DNA of 64,000 nucleotides from Streptomyces sp. Je 1-79 (GCF_025195125.1 NZ_JAMGSL010000006.1:169815-233814), one strand, 5' to 3'. Positions 34,529 through 43,562 are shown, counted from the stretch's first letter. The notes: generated by a model not told the origin, from the letters alone. Numbers and translations are program-made.

Positions 34529-35647
34529 ATGGAATTCCGTATCGACAGCAGTGAGTTGACCGACGCCGTGGCCTGGGCGGCCCGCGTCCTCCCCGCCCGC
34601 TCCCCCGTGCCCGTGCTCGGGGGACTGCTCCTGGAGGCGGGGGACGGCCGGCTCCGCGTCTCCGGCCTCGACTACGAGGCGTCGGCGCGTATCGAGGTCG
34701 AGGCGGAGACCGTACGGGAGGGCCGGGCGCTCGTGCTCGGACGCAGGCTGCTCGACATCTGCAAGGTGCTGCCCAAGGGGCCGGTCGCGTGCGGGATCGA
34801 GGGGGCGCGGCTCTCGGTGAGGGGCGGGGACGCCCGTTTCGGGCTCTCCCTGCTGCCGCTGGACGACTATCCGGCGCAGCCCGGGCTGCCGGCGTTCCGG
34901 GGCGTCGTGGACGCCGCGGCGTTCGCGGCGGCGGTCGGGCAGGTGGCGGTGGCGGCCGGGCGGGACGACTCGCTGCCGGTCCTGACGGGGGTACGTCTTG
35001 CCCTGGACGGTACGACGATGACGCTGGCCGCGACCGACCGCTACCGATACGCGGTCCGCACGCTGGAGTGGAAGCCGGAGGACGGCGCTGACGCGGTCTC
35101 CGAGGGGGCCGGGGGCGCGGACGTGGTGGTGCCGGCCCGCCGGCTGACCGAGATCGCCCGCTCGCTGGGCTCGGCGGGGCCGGTCCGGCTCGCCCTCGAC
35201 GGCGGTTCGATCGGCTTCGAGAGCGAGGGGACGCGGACGACGACCCGGCTGCTCGACGGCCGTCTCCCCCGCCACGACAAGCTCTTCGCCCTGGGCGAGC
35301 ACGCCGTCGCCGTGACCGGGCGGGCACCGTTGGTCGAGGCCGTGAAGCGGGTCGCGGTGGTCGCGGAGGGCGACAGCCCGGTCCAGCTCGCCTTCGGTGC
35401 GGACACCGTGCACCTTCAGGCGGGTTACGAGGACGACATCGCCTCCCAGCGGCTCGCGGCGGACCTCCAGGGGGCCGAGACGATGACCGTGGCGTTCAAC
35501 CCGGGGTATCTGCTGGACGCGCTCGGCTCCTTCGACACCGACTCGGTCCGCTTCCACCTGCTGGGGCCGGGGCAGCGCGCCCTGATCACGGACCGGGCGG
35601 ACGGGGTCCACCAGCACCTGCTGATGTCGGTGAAGCCCCTGGTCTAG
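34529..35647 (+). CDS. DNA polymerase III beta (sliding clamp) paralogue
   Basis: 372-residue DnaN-family protein, a normal length for a three-domain clamp. N-terminal FRIDSSELTDAVAWAARVLPARSPVPVLGGLLLEA, middle SLPVLTGVRLALDGTTMTLAATDRYR, and C-terminal FNPGYLLDALGSFDTDSVRFHL through HQHLLMSVKPLV match clamp domains. It is not beside dnaA, recF or gyrB, so it is a second copy rather than the replicative dnaN. ATG 34529 chosen; GTG 34505 is in frame. Its stop codon shares the tetranucleotide CTAG with the stop of the convergent gene. Confidence 0.88.
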   Translation: MEFRIDSSELTDAVAWAARVLPARSPVPVLGGLLLEAGDGRLRVSGLDYEASARIEVEAETVREGRALVLGRRLLDICKVLPKGPVACGIEGARLSVRGGDARFGLSLLPLDDYPAQPGLPAFRGVVDAAAFAAAVGQVAVAAGRDDSLPVLTGVRLALDGTTMTLAATDRYRYAVRTLEWKPEDGADAVSEGAGGADVVVPARRLTEIARSLGSAGPVRLALDGGSIGFESEGTRTTTRLLDGRLPRHDKLFALGEHAVAVTGRAPLVEAVKRVAVVAEGDSPVQLAFGADTVHLQAGYEDDIASQRLAADLQGAETMTVAFNPGYLLDALGSFDTDSVRFHLLGPGQRALITDRADGVHQHLLMSVKPLV

Positions 35648-36993
35648 AACCCGCCGCCGCCGAAGTCGCCGCCACCGCCGAAGTCACCGAAGCCCCCACC
35701 GCCACCACCGCCGAAATCGCCCGATCCGAAGTCGCCGGAGCTGAAGTCGGCCCCGGAGACGTCGCCGCCCCCGAACTCACCGCCGCCGTACTCGCCGGCG
35801 TAGGCGGGGGTGGCCAGCATCGAGCCGAGCAGGGTGCCCGCGAGGAGACCCGGGAGCATGCCGCCGCCGAAGTAGCCGCCGGCCCAGGGGCCGTACGCCG
35901 GTCCCGCCTCCCAGTACGGGCGGCGGCCGGTCTCGGTCTCGACGGTGCGGGCCAAGGGGTCCTGCCCGTCGTCGAGCCGGGTGGCGTCGGCGGCGCACAC
36001 CGGGACCTCGCGGGCGGCTCCGCCGGCCGGGGTCCAGGTCCGGTCCTCGACGGAGGGGCCGTGGCGCGGGTCGAAGAAGCAGGGCGGGCGCCGCTCGGGC
36101 AGCGGCCGGGACTCGCGGCGGGCGGCCAGGGCGGCGAGCGAGAAGCGGCCGTCCTCCAGCTCCTTGGTCACGGCCCGGACGTCGTGCGGGTGCGTGGCCG
36201 AGCCCATCAGGGATTTCGCCTTGTCGTACGCGTCGAGCGAGCGTTCGTAGTCGCCGCGCATCGCGTCGTCGGCGCCGGGTTCGCCCGGGTGGAAGTCGAG
36301 GCGTTCGAGCTCCTCGCCGAAGGCCGTGATGTCCTCGTCGACGACGACCCGGAGCTTGTCGAGGGCCTCACGCTCCTCGGCCTGCTTGCGGAGCCGGTTG
36401 CGGCGGACGATCGCGTAGGCAGCCGCGCCACCTGCGGCGACGACCGCGCCGAGGGTGATCAGTCCGCCGACCGGGACGCCGTCGTCGGCGCCGACCGAGC
36501 CCCAGGAGGCGGGGGCGCTGCCGCGCAGGGTCGGCAGGGCCTGGTCGACGAAGTTGTTCAGCTCGGTGGCCGCGTCCACCCCGGGCTGGCGTACGGAGGT
36601 GACCAGGTTGTCCACGGCGTTCGCGGACATCACCGTACGGTCGGCGGCGGCGTCGAACCCGTCACCGAGCCGGACGGCGTACAGCCCCGTCACCCCGGTC
36701 TGGGTGCGCAGATTCCGCAGGAGGTTCTCGGACGGGTACTCGTCGGTCGCGGGCAGCACGGCGATGAAGAGCGGTTTGTCCGCGTCCTCGATCTTCTGGG
36801 CGAGGGCGGCCGCCTCGGACGACGAGAGCTGGTCGGCGGCGCCCGGGTCGACGTACACCGGACCCTGCTTCAGGGCCGCGCCGACGTCCGGAATCCCGGT
36901 GGTCCCGGCCCCCGCGGAGGGGGCCAGGACCAGGAGCAGCAGCAGCGCCAGCCCGGCGAGGGCCGACAGAAGGTGGAACGGCCTGGTCCTCAT
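35644..36993 (-). CDS. Membrane protein with TPM-like extracytoplasmic domain and Gly-rich tail
   Basis: 449 residues. Signal/anchor at the N terminus (LLSALAGLALLLLLVLAPSAG), then an extracytoplasmic alpha/beta domain to ~165 beginning VYVDPGAADQLSSSEAAALA, which resembles TPM-fold phosphatase-like domains. A TM helix at ~175-193 (GGLITLGAVVAAGGAAAYAIV) is followed by a charged helical cytoplasmic part (RKQAEEREALDKLRVVVDED). The last ~60 residues are nearly all Gly/Phe/Asp/Ser, ending GGGGDFGGGGF. Such tails are typical of TPM-containing proteins. Function unknown. Confidence 0.78.
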   Translation of the reverse strand: MRTRPFHLLSALAGLALLLLLVLAPSAGAGTTGIPDVGAALKQGPVYVDPGAADQLSSSEAAALAQKIEDADKPLFIAVLPATDEYPSENLLRNLRTQTGVTGLYAVRLGDGFDAAADRTVMSANAVDNLVTSVRQPGVDAATELNNFVDQALPTLRGSAPASWGSVGADDGVPVGGLITLGAVVAAGGAAAYAIVRRNRLRKQAEEREALDKLRVVVDEDITAFGEELERLDFHPGEPGADDAMRGDYERSLDAYDKAKSLMGSATHPHDVRAVTKELEDGRFSLAALAARRESRPLPERRPPCFFDPRHGPSVEDRTWTPAGGAAREVPVCAADATRLDDGQDPLARTVETETGRRPYWEAGPAYGPWAGGYFGGGMLPGLLAGTLLGSMLATPAYAGEYGGGEFGGGDVSGADFSSGDFGSGDFGGGGGGGFGDFGGGGDFGGGGF

Positions 36994-37061
36994 ACCATCG
37001 AAACTACCCCGATTGGGTCATTACGAGACATTGAGGACGCCAGGTAATGGCAGTAATGGCC

Positions 37062-38678
37062 CTATTCCGCGGGATCGATCCCCACGCGCAGCAGTCCGTA
37101 CGTGTACGCGTCCTCCAGCGCCTGCCAGGACGCGGCGATCACGTTCTCACCGACGCCGACCGTCGACCACTCGGCGTTGCCGTCGCTGGTGGTGATCAGG
37201 ACACGGGTCGTGGACTCGGTGCCGTGGCGGCCCTCCAGGATGCGGACCTTGTAGTCCACCAGCTCGAACTTGGCGAGCTGCGGGTAGATCCGCTCCAGAC
37301 CGACCCGCATCGCCCGGTCGAGGGCGTTGACGGGGCCGTTGCCCTCGGCGGTGGCGACGATCCGTTCGCCCTTGGCCCAGAGCTTCACGGTCGCCTCGTT
37401 GGCGTGGGTGCCGTCGGGCCGGTCCTCGACGATCGCGCGCCAGGACTCGGTACGGAAGTAACGACGGGCCCGGCCCTCCGCCTCCTCGCGCAGCAGCAGC
37501 TCGAAGGAGGCGTCGGCGGCCTCGTACGTGTAGCCCTTGAGCTCGCGCTCCTTGACCCGCTCGACGACCCGGGCGACCAGGGCGCGGTCGCCGCCGAGGT
37601 CGACACCGAGCTCCTTGCCCTTCAGCTCGATGGAGGCGCGGCCCGCCATGTCGGAGACGAGCATCCGCATGGTGTTGCCGACCAGCTCGGGGTCGATGTG
37701 CTGGTAGAGGTCGGGGTCGACCTTGATCGCGGAGGCGTGCAGCCCTGCCTTGTGGGCGAAGGCGGAGACACCCACGTACGGCTGATGCGTGGAGGGCGTC
37801 AGGTTCACGACCTCGGCGATGGCGTGCGAGATCCGGGTCATCTCGGCGAGCGCGCCCTCGGGGAGCACCCGCTTGTCGTACTTGAGCTCCAGGGCCGCGA
37901 CCACCGGGAAGAGGTTGGCGTTGCCGACGCGCTCGCCGTAGCCGTTGGCGGTGCACTGGACATGCGTGGCGCCCGCGTCGACGGCGGCCAGGGTGTTGGC
38001 GACGGCGCAGCCGGTGTCGTCCTGGGCGTGGATGCCGAGCCGGGCGCCGGTGTCGGCGAGGACGGTGGCGACGACGGCCTGGACCTGGGCGGGGAGCATG
38101 CCGCCGTTGGTGTCGCAGAGGATCACGACATCGGCGCCTGCCTCGGAGGCGGCGCGGACGACGTCCTTGGCGTACTGCGGGTTCGCCTTGTAGCCGTCGA
38201 AGAAGTGCTCGCAGTCGACGAAGACGCGGCGGCCCTGGGAGCACAGGTAGGAGACGGTGTCGCGGACCATCTCCAGGTTCTCGTCCAGGGTGGTGCGAAG
38301 GGCCAGCTCGACGTGCCGGTCGTGCGACTTGGCGACCAGGGTGATCACGGGGGCTCCGGAGTCCAGGAGCGCCTTGACCTGCGGGTCCTCGGCGGCACGG
38401 CCGCCGGCCCTGCGGGTCGCGCCGAACGCGACGAGCCGCGCGTTCTTGAACGTGATCTCCTGCTGGGCACGGGCGAAGAACTCCGTGTCGCGCGGGTTGG
38501 CGCCGGGCCAGCCGCCCTCGATGAAGCCGACGCCGAAGTCGTCCAGGTGCCGCGCGATGGTCAGCTTGTCCGCGACGGTGAGGTTGATGCCTTCACGCTG
38601 CGCGCCGTCGCGCAGCGTCGTGTCGAAGACATGGAAGCTGTCGTCGAGGCGCGAGCTCTCGTCGGTCTCCGTGGTCAT
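37062..38678 (-). CDS. cimA: Citramalate synthase
   Basis: 538-residue LeuA-like DRE-TIM metallolyase that condenses pyruvate with acetyl-CoA to (R)-citramalate, a threonine-independent route to isoleucine. FHVFDTTLRDGAQREGINL carries the metal-binding Asp and Arg; HAQDDTGCAVANTLAAVDAG and TANGYGERVGN supply the other ligands; the C-terminal regulatory domain runs from ~400. The N terminus and length fit the CimA branch more than classical LeuA, though 2-isopropylmalate activity cannot be excluded. Start ATG 38678. Confidence 0.88.
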   Translation of the reverse strand: MTTETDESSRLDDSFHVFDTTLRDGAQREGINLTVADKLTIARHLDDFGVGFIEGGWPGANPRDTEFFARAQQEITFKNARLVAFGATRRAGGRAAEDPQVKALLDSGAPVITLVAKSHDRHVELALRTTLDENLEMVRDTVSYLCSQGRRVFVDCEHFFDGYKANPQYAKDVVRAASEAGADVVILCDTNGGMLPAQVQAVVATVLADTGARLGIHAQDDTGCAVANTLAAVDAGATHVQCTANGYGERVGNANLFPVVAALELKYDKRVLPEGALAEMTRISHAIAEVVNLTPSTHQPYVGVSAFAHKAGLHASAIKVDPDLYQHIDPELVGNTMRMLVSDMAGRASIELKGKELGVDLGGDRALVARVVERVKERELKGYTYEAADASFELLLREEAEGRARRYFRTESWRAIVEDRPDGTHANEATVKLWAKGERIVATAEGNGPVNALDRAMRVGLERIYPQLAKFELVDYKVRILEGRHGTESTTRVLITTSDGNAEWSTVGVGENVIAASWQALEDAYTYGLLRVGIDPAE

Positions 38679-38780
38679 GGCTCTGATGGCTCCTGTCGGA
38701 TGTGGCTCCGGAAGGTCTGGATCCACTTGCCCCCATTCTCACGCGCTGTCCGTTTCCGGCGTCGGTGGGGCCGGAAAACG

Positions 38781-38806
38781 AAAAAACCTCTCGCGGGTGC
38801 GAGAGG
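38781..38806 (-). terminator. Terminator hairpin in the cimA leader (attenuator candidate)
   Basis: Minus strand: CCTCTCGC-ACCC-GCGAGAGG then TTTTTT, a textbook intrinsic terminator lying 100 nt before the cimA start. No gene ends just upstream, so it most likely regulates cimA by premature termination. Confidence 0.8.
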
Positions 38807-38860
38807 TCTGCGCGCGGGTCTGGGGCACGGTGTCCACTGCCGCGGGGGTCGAGTCGCGGT

Positions 38861-38902
38861 TCAGCGGCCACTGCGGACCGGCGCGCTGCTGCCCATAATC
38901 AT
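38861..38902 (-). CDS. Possible cimA leader peptide
   Basis: A 13-codon frame MIMGSSAPVRSGR ends 55 nt before the terminator hairpin; an in-frame ATG at 38935 would make it 24 codons. It contains one ATT isoleucine codon and no Ile/Val/Leu run, and lacks a Shine-Dalgarno site, so the assignment is weak. It is offered because it sits where a leader peptide is expected, 5' of the hairpin. The rest of the 332-bp cimA-tetR gap shows nothing else. Confidence 0.3.
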   Translation of the reverse strand: MIMGSSAPVRSGR

Positions 38903-39010
38903 CGTGGTAGCGAGCACGTCGGCAGTCTGCCACATACCGACGGAACCCGGGACGCCGGTCTCAGGATGCGGGCACCCCGTCGGAGCCCTCGCCGAACAGG
39001 AGTGCGTGCG

Positions 39011-39634
39011 TCACGTGCGCAGCAACAAGGTCTCGGCGACGAACTCCCGTACGTGCGCGCGGACCTGCTCGCGGCCGGTGCCGGGGATGCCGACCGCGAC
39101 ATGGACGCTGAACCCGTCCAGCAGGGCGCGCATCCGGGTCGCGTAGCGGTCGGGGTCGACCGGCCGGAACTCCCCGCGCGAGACGCCCTCGGCGATCAGG
39201 GCGACGAGGTCGCGGTGCCAGGCGCCCTCGATCGCGGCCTGCCGGGCGCGTGCGTCGTCGTCGGCGTTCTGGGACCGGTTCCAGACCTCCAGCCAGAGGG
39301 TCCAGTGGGGGTCGCGGGGGCCGTCCGGGACATAGACGCCGACGTAGCCGTCGAGCCGCTCACGGGCGGTCCCGGGCCGCGAGAGCAGCGCGCTGCGCTC
39401 GGCGCCGAGCCGTCCCTCGCTCCACTCCAGGGTCTGCAGCAGCAGCTCGTCCTTGGTGCGGAAGTAGTAGAGGAGGTGCCCGCTGCTCATCCCGACCTCG
39501 CGCCCGAGCCCGGCCATGGTCAGCCCGTCGAGCCCGCGCTCGGCGATGGTGTCCATGGCGGCGGCGAGCAGCTCCTCCCGGGGAGGAGCGGCGTTGTTGC
39601 GTCGCCGGGGGGCGGCGGGATCGATACGGGTCAC
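39011..39634 (-). CDS. TetR-family regulator
   Basis: 207-residue TetR protein. HTH residues ~18-65: REELLAAAMDTIAERGLDGL, then MAGLGREVGMSSGHLLYYFR. The C-terminal ligand domain has YVPDGPRDPHWTLWLEVWNR, as in BetI-like regulators. GTG start at 39634. It is last in a run of five minus-strand genes from ureAB, 9 bp after the unknown gene, so it is the obvious candidate to bind the 17-bp repeats at 43546 and 43615. Confidence 0.9.
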   Translation of the reverse strand: MTRIDPAAPRRRNNAAPPREELLAAAMDTIAERGLDGLTMAGLGREVGMSSGHLLYYFRTKDELLLQTLEWSEGRLGAERSALLSRPGTARERLDGYVGVYVPDGPRDPHWTLWLEVWNRSQNADDDARARQAAIEGAWHRDLVALIAEGVSRGEFRPVDPDRYATRMRALLDGFSVHVAVGIPGTGREQVRAHVREFVAETLLLRT

Positions 39635-39643
39635 TCGTCTGTT

Positions 39644-40084
39644 CTACCTCACGCTCCCGTCGGCGCTACGGCCGAAGGCGGCTTCCAGGACGGCGGGGAG
39701 ATCGCCGGCGGGCACGGTCGCCCGCAGTTCCGCCAGGACGGGCCCGAACCGCTCGTCGTCGATGACGCCGAGGTACTCCTCGCGCAACGCGCGGATGATG
39801 TCGACGAGGTCGGGCCTCAGCCGCATCCACCCCCGTGACGTGCGGATCTCCTCGGCCACCTGCTCCATGAACCAGCGCATGACGTCGTACGGGATCCGGT
39901 GGTGCCCCGACACGGGGTCGACGCAGACCGTGGGCTCCCGCGACGGGTCCTCGTCCGGGACGACGGCCGTCAGCACGGTCGTGTTCCCGGCGAGGTGGTC
40001 CAGCTCCAGGTACCAGGCGTCGTCGGGTACGGAGTACAGAATCTGGAGGGCGTAGGAGCCGCCCTCGTGCGGGATCAGGGGCAT
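39644..40084 (-). CDS. Unknown protein in the urease-like locus
   Basis: 146 residues, not recognised. Begins MPLIPHEGGSYALQILYSVP and contains WYLELDHLAGNTTVLTAVVP, an acidic/aromatic beta-rich region, then helical DVMRWFMEQVAEEIRTSRGW. No membrane segment or cysteine cluster. Codon usage is normal for the region. It lies 43 bp after the agmatine deiminase gene and 9 bp before tetR, so it belongs to that operon. Confidence 0.75.
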   Translation of the reverse strand: MPLIPHEGGSYALQILYSVPDDAWYLELDHLAGNTTVLTAVVPDEDPSREPTVCVDPVSGHHRIPYDVMRWFMEQVAEEIRTSRGWMRLRPDLVDIIRALREEYLGVIDDERFGPVLAELRATVPAGDLPAVLEAAFGRSADGSVR

Positions 40085-40127
40085 GGCCGCAGGCTGTCAC
40101 AGAGCCCGCGGCCCGTACCAGGCGGTT

Positions 40128-41153
40128 TCAGACCTTCGGCTGCTGCTGCGTGATGCAGTGGATGCCGCCCCCACCCGCGAAGATGGCGCGCGCGTCGACC
40201 AGCGTCACGATCCGCTCCGGGAAGAGCCGGCGGAAGATGCCCGCCGCGATCTCGTCGTGGGGGTCGTCGAAGCCGCACAGGACCACACCGCCGTTGCAGA
40301 GGTAGTGGTTGATGTACGAGTAGTCGACCCAGTCGCCCTCCTCGTCCTTCAGGACGGTCGGGGCGGGGATCTCCACGACCTCCAGCTGCCGGCCCTTCGC
40401 GTCCGTCTGGCGGCTGAGGATGTCGACGTACATCCGGGAGCGCTCGTGATCCGGGTGGGCCGGGTCCTGCTGGCTGTGGACGACCACGACGCCGGGCTTC
40501 GCGAAGGCGGCGACGATGTCGACGTGGCCCTGGGTGCCGTACATGCCGTAGTCGCCGGACAGACCGTGCGGGAGCCAGATCGCCTTCGTCGTGCCGAGCT
40601 TCGCGTGGATCTCCGCCTCGACCTCCGCCCGGGTCCACTCGGGGTTGCGGCCGGAGCCGAGCTGGACGGTGTCGGTCAGCAGGACCGTTCCTTCGCCGTC
40701 GACGTGGATCGCGCCGCCCTCGTTCACAAGTGCGCTGCTCAGCACCGGCACGTCGACGAGGTCGGCCACGTGACGGGCGATCTTGGAGTCGTGCTCCCAG
40801 CGGGCCCAGTCCTGCGCTCCCCAGCCGTTGAAGACCCAGTCGACGGCGGCCAGCTCGGTGCCGTTCGTGACGAAGGTGGGGCCGATGTCGCGCATCCAGG
40901 CGTCGTCGAGCTCGCGCTCCACCAGGTCGACCGAGTCGCCGAGCAGGGCCCGCGCGGAGTCCGCCTGGCCGGGGCCGACCACCATCGTGACCGGCTCGAA
41001 GCGGCGTACCGCGCGGGCCACGGAGGCCCAGGCGGTGCGGGCTTCGGCCAGCTCCTCGTCGTTGGTGAAGGTGGGGTTGGGGCCGGGCCAGGCCATCCAC
41101 GTGCGCTCGTGCGGGGCCCACTCGGGCGGCATACGGAAGGTCACGGAGGTCAT
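40128..41153 (-). CDS. aguA: Agmatine deiminase
   Basis: 341-residue guanidine-group-modifying enzyme converting agmatine to N-carbamoylputrescine and ammonia. Start MTSVTFRMPPEWAPHERTWM is the porphyromonas-type deiminase signature; substrate residues lie in LDDAWMRDIGPTF and LVNEGGAIHVDGEGT, and the catalytic Cys is in AGGGGIHCITQQQP at the C terminus. ATG 41153, 9 bp after ureC. No N-carbamoylputrescine amidohydrolase is in the window, so the ureido product may be handled by a neighbour or elsewhere. Confidence 0.92.
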   Translation of the reverse strand: MTSVTFRMPPEWAPHERTWMAWPGPNPTFTNDEELAEARTAWASVARAVRRFEPVTMVVGPGQADSARALLGDSVDLVERELDDAWMRDIGPTFVTNGTELAAVDWVFNGWGAQDWARWEHDSKIARHVADLVDVPVLSSALVNEGGAIHVDGEGTVLLTDTVQLGSGRNPEWTRAEVEAEIHAKLGTTKAIWLPHGLSGDYGMYGTQGHVDIVAAFAKPGVVVVHSQQDPAHPDHERSRMYVDILSRQTDAKGRQLEVVEIPAPTVLKDEEGDWVDYSYINHYLCNGGVVLCGFDDPHDEIAAGIFRRLFPERIVTLVDARAIFAGGGGIHCITQQQPKV

Positions 41154-41162
41154 GGTCGGGTC

Positions 41163-42848
41163 CTAGAGGAAGTAGAGGCGGTTGAGGGAGACGGAGTCGG
41201 CCGGTTCGGAGCGGAGCGGGTCGCCGTCCAGCGACACCAGGCCCGTCCTGTCGTCGACCTGGACGTCTCCGACACGGGAGTTGAGGAGCAGGTCGCCCGG
41301 GCCGATGCCACGGGTGCCGCGGACGGCGACCCGGCGGCGCCGGGTCGGCATCCGGTCGGATCCGAGGTCGACGGCCGCCTGGGCGACGAAGGCGACCGAG
41401 AGGTCGGCCGGCGTCGCTCCGTGGGCTCCGAACAGCGGCCCGAGGACGAGCGGTTCACAGGTGTCGGTGGCGGCGTTCGGATCGCCCACGACCCCCCACG
41501 CGGGGAAGCCGGACTTCAGCACCAGCTGCGGCTTGGCGCCGAAGAACTCCGGCCGCCACAGCACGATGTCGGCCATCTTGCCGACCTCGATCGAGCCGAT
41601 CTCGTGCGCGAGGCCGTGGGCGATCGCCGGGTTGATGGTCAGCTTGGCCATGTAGCGCAGCACACGCGCGTTGTCGTCGTGCGCGCCGTCGCCCGCGAGG
41701 GGACCCAGCTCGGCCTTCATCTTCCCGGCCATGGCGAAGGTCCGGCGTACGGTCTCGCCGGCCCTTCCCATCCCCTGGGCGTCGGAGGAGGTGATCCCGA
41801 TCGCGCCCAGGTCGTGCAGGACGTCCTCCGCCCCCATCGTCCCGGCCCGGATCCGGTCCCGTGCCATCGCGGCGTCACCGGGCAGATCCGTCTTCAGGTC
41901 GTGGACGGAGACGATCATGCCGTAGTGCTCGGCGACCGCGTCCCGCCCGAAGGGCAGCGTGGGATTGGTGGACGAGCCGATGACGTTCGGCACGCCCGCC
42001 ATCTTCAGGACGTTGGGAACATGACCGCCACCGCAGCCCTCGATGTGGAAGGCGTGGATGGTCCGGCCGTCGAGGACCCGCAGGGTGTCCTCCACCGACA
42101 GGCACTCGTTCAGCCCGTCGCTGTGCAGCGCGACCTGCACGTCGTACTCGTCGGCCACCCGCAGCGCCGTGTCGAGGGCACGGGTGTGCGCGCCCATGTC
42201 CTCATGCACCTTGAAACCGGACGCCCCACCCTCCGCCAAGGCCTCCACCAGCGGCGCCGGGTCCGAGGACGAACCCCGCGCCAGGAAGCCGATGTTGACC
42301 GGCCAGGCGTCGAAGGCGCTGAAGGCGTGCTTGAGGGCCCATGGCGAGTTGACGCCAACCCCCCAGACAGGACCGAACTCCTGTCCGATGATGGTGGTGA
42401 CACCAGAGGCGAGGGAGGCCTCCATGATGCGTGGGGACAGCAGGTGGACATGGGTGTCCACGGCACCGGCGGTGGCGATGAGGCCCTCGCCGGAGACGAT
42501 CGACGTGCCGGTGCCGACGACGACGTCGACACCGTCGAGGGTGTCCGGATTGCCGGCGCGCCCGATGGCGTGGATCCGGCCCTCGCGAATACCGACCGAC
42601 ACCTTGCGGATGCCCTGGACGGCGTCGATCACGAGGACGTTGCTGATCACGACGTCGCAGGTCTCGCGGACGGCGGCGGCCTTGAGGTGAAGGCCGTCCC
42701 GGGCGGTCTTGCCGAAGCCGGCGAGGAACTCGTCGCCGGGCTTCTGCGAGTCGGACTCGACCCGGACGACGAGCCCGGAGTCACCCAGGACGACCCGGTC
42801 GCCCGCCCGCGGGCCGTGCACCGATGCGTACTCGTACGGGTCCATCAC
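41163..42848 (-). CDS. Divergent urease alpha-subunit homologue (flap Cys/His lost)
   Basis: 561-residue UreC homologue. Nickel-site residues are in place: DTHVHLLSP (H133, H135), the lysine to be carbamylated in GFKVHED (K213, H215), LHSDGL (H242), GCGGGH (H276) and SSDAQ (D356). But the mobile flap, MVCHHLD in ordinary ureases, reads IVSVHDL (312-318): the Cys is missing and one His remains. HEDWG is HEDMG. Start GTG 42848 or ATG 42845. Translationally coupled to fused UreAB; no UreD/E/F/G here. Its substrate may not be urea. Confidence 0.88.
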   Translation of the reverse strand: MMDPYEYASVHGPRAGDRVVLGDSGLVVRVESDSQKPGDEFLAGFGKTARDGLHLKAAAVRETCDVVISNVLVIDAVQGIRKVSVGIREGRIHAIGRAGNPDTLDGVDVVVGTGTSIVSGEGLIATAGAVDTHVHLLSPRIMEASLASGVTTIIGQEFGPVWGVGVNSPWALKHAFSAFDAWPVNIGFLARGSSSDPAPLVEALAEGGASGFKVHEDMGAHTRALDTALRVADEYDVQVALHSDGLNECLSVEDTLRVLDGRTIHAFHIEGCGGGHVPNVLKMAGVPNVIGSSTNPTLPFGRDAVAEHYGMIVSVHDLKTDLPGDAAMARDRIRAGTMGAEDVLHDLGAIGITSSDAQGMGRAGETVRRTFAMAGKMKAELGPLAGDGAHDDNARVLRYMAKLTINPAIAHGLAHEIGSIEVGKMADIVLWRPEFFGAKPQLVLKSGFPAWGVVGDPNAATDTCEPLVLGPLFGAHGATPADLSVAFVAQAAVDLGSDRMPTRRRRVAVRGTRGIGPGDLLLNSRVGDVQVDDRTGLVSLDGDPLRSEPADSVSLNRLYFL

Positions 42849-43528
42849 GCCTCAACTCCAAGGTAGCCGCAGGCCGCGGCGCGCCGCAGGGCCTCTTCCT
42901 TCGCGCCGGGCGCGTCCAGCGGGCCGTCGACCAGGCCCGCGAAGCCGATGGCGACACGCGCGCCGCCGATGGGCACGAGGCCGACGTCGGCCCCGCCGCC
43001 CGGATCGAAGCGGAAGGAGGCTCCGGCGGGGATCGCGAGCCGCATGCCGTAGGCGGCGGCCCGGTCGAAGTCGAGGCGCGGGTTGGCCTCGAAGAAGTGG
43101 AAGTGCGAGGTCACGCTGACCGGGACCGTCGCCGTGTTGCGGACGCTCAGGGTCAGCGCGGGCGGATCCTCCGCCGCCGTGGGGGCCGGAAGCAGCGCGC
43201 CCGGCGCGTTCTCACCCAGCGAAGGACCGCCGATCGGGTCGGAGACGACCGCGAGCCGCGAGCCGTCGTCGAAAACGGCCTCCACATGCACTTCGGTGAC
43301 GACATCGGCCACGCCCGGCAGCACGTCGTCCGGGCCGAGCACGGACCGGGCGGCGGCGATCGCCTCGGCGAGTCGTCTGCCGTCGCGGGCCGCCTCGCAG
43401 ACGGTGTCCGCGATGAGCGCGGTCGCCTCCGGCACATTGAGCCGCAGGCCCCGCGCCCGGCGGGCCCGGGCGAGCTCGGCGGCACCGAAGAGCAGCAGCC
43501 GGTCCCGTTCCGTGGGGGTCAGTCGCAC
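42845..43528 (-). CDS. Fused urease gamma-beta subunit homologue
   Basis: 227 residues: UreA-like gamma domain 1-~95 (RLTPTERDRLLLFGAAELAR, ALIADTVCEAARDGRRL, VLPGVADVVTEVHVEAVF) joined to a UreB-like beta domain (~125-210: VPVSVTSHFHFFEANPRLDF, then GMRLAIPAGASFRFDPG). GTG 43528 is preferred over GTG 43534 because AGGAGG (43538-43543) is 9 nt from the former and only 3 from the latter, and UreA proteins begin M(R/K)LTP. Overlaps ureC by 4 nt. Confidence 0.9.
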   Translation of the reverse strand: MRLTPTERDRLLLFGAAELARARRARGLRLNVPEATALIADTVCEAARDGRRLAEAIAAARSVLGPDDVLPGVADVVTEVHVEAVFDDGSRLAVVSDPIGGPSLGENAPGALLPAPTAAEDPPALTLSVRNTATVPVSVTSHFHFFEANPRLDFDRAAAYGMRLAIPAGASFRFDPGGGADVGLVPIGGARVAIGFAGLVDGPLDAPGAKEEALRRAAACGYLGVEA

Positions 43529-43545
43529 GTCCACACACCTCCTGT

Positions 43546-43562
43546 TTGAGCGACACTCTAAA
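43546..43562. promoter_or_regulatory. Operator-like repeat, ureAB side
   Basis: TTGAGCGACACTCTAAA, 17 bp upstream of the ureAB start. A one-mismatch copy is at 43615. Each copy is itself roughly palindromic (GAGCG-N-CACTC). Confidence 0.6.
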
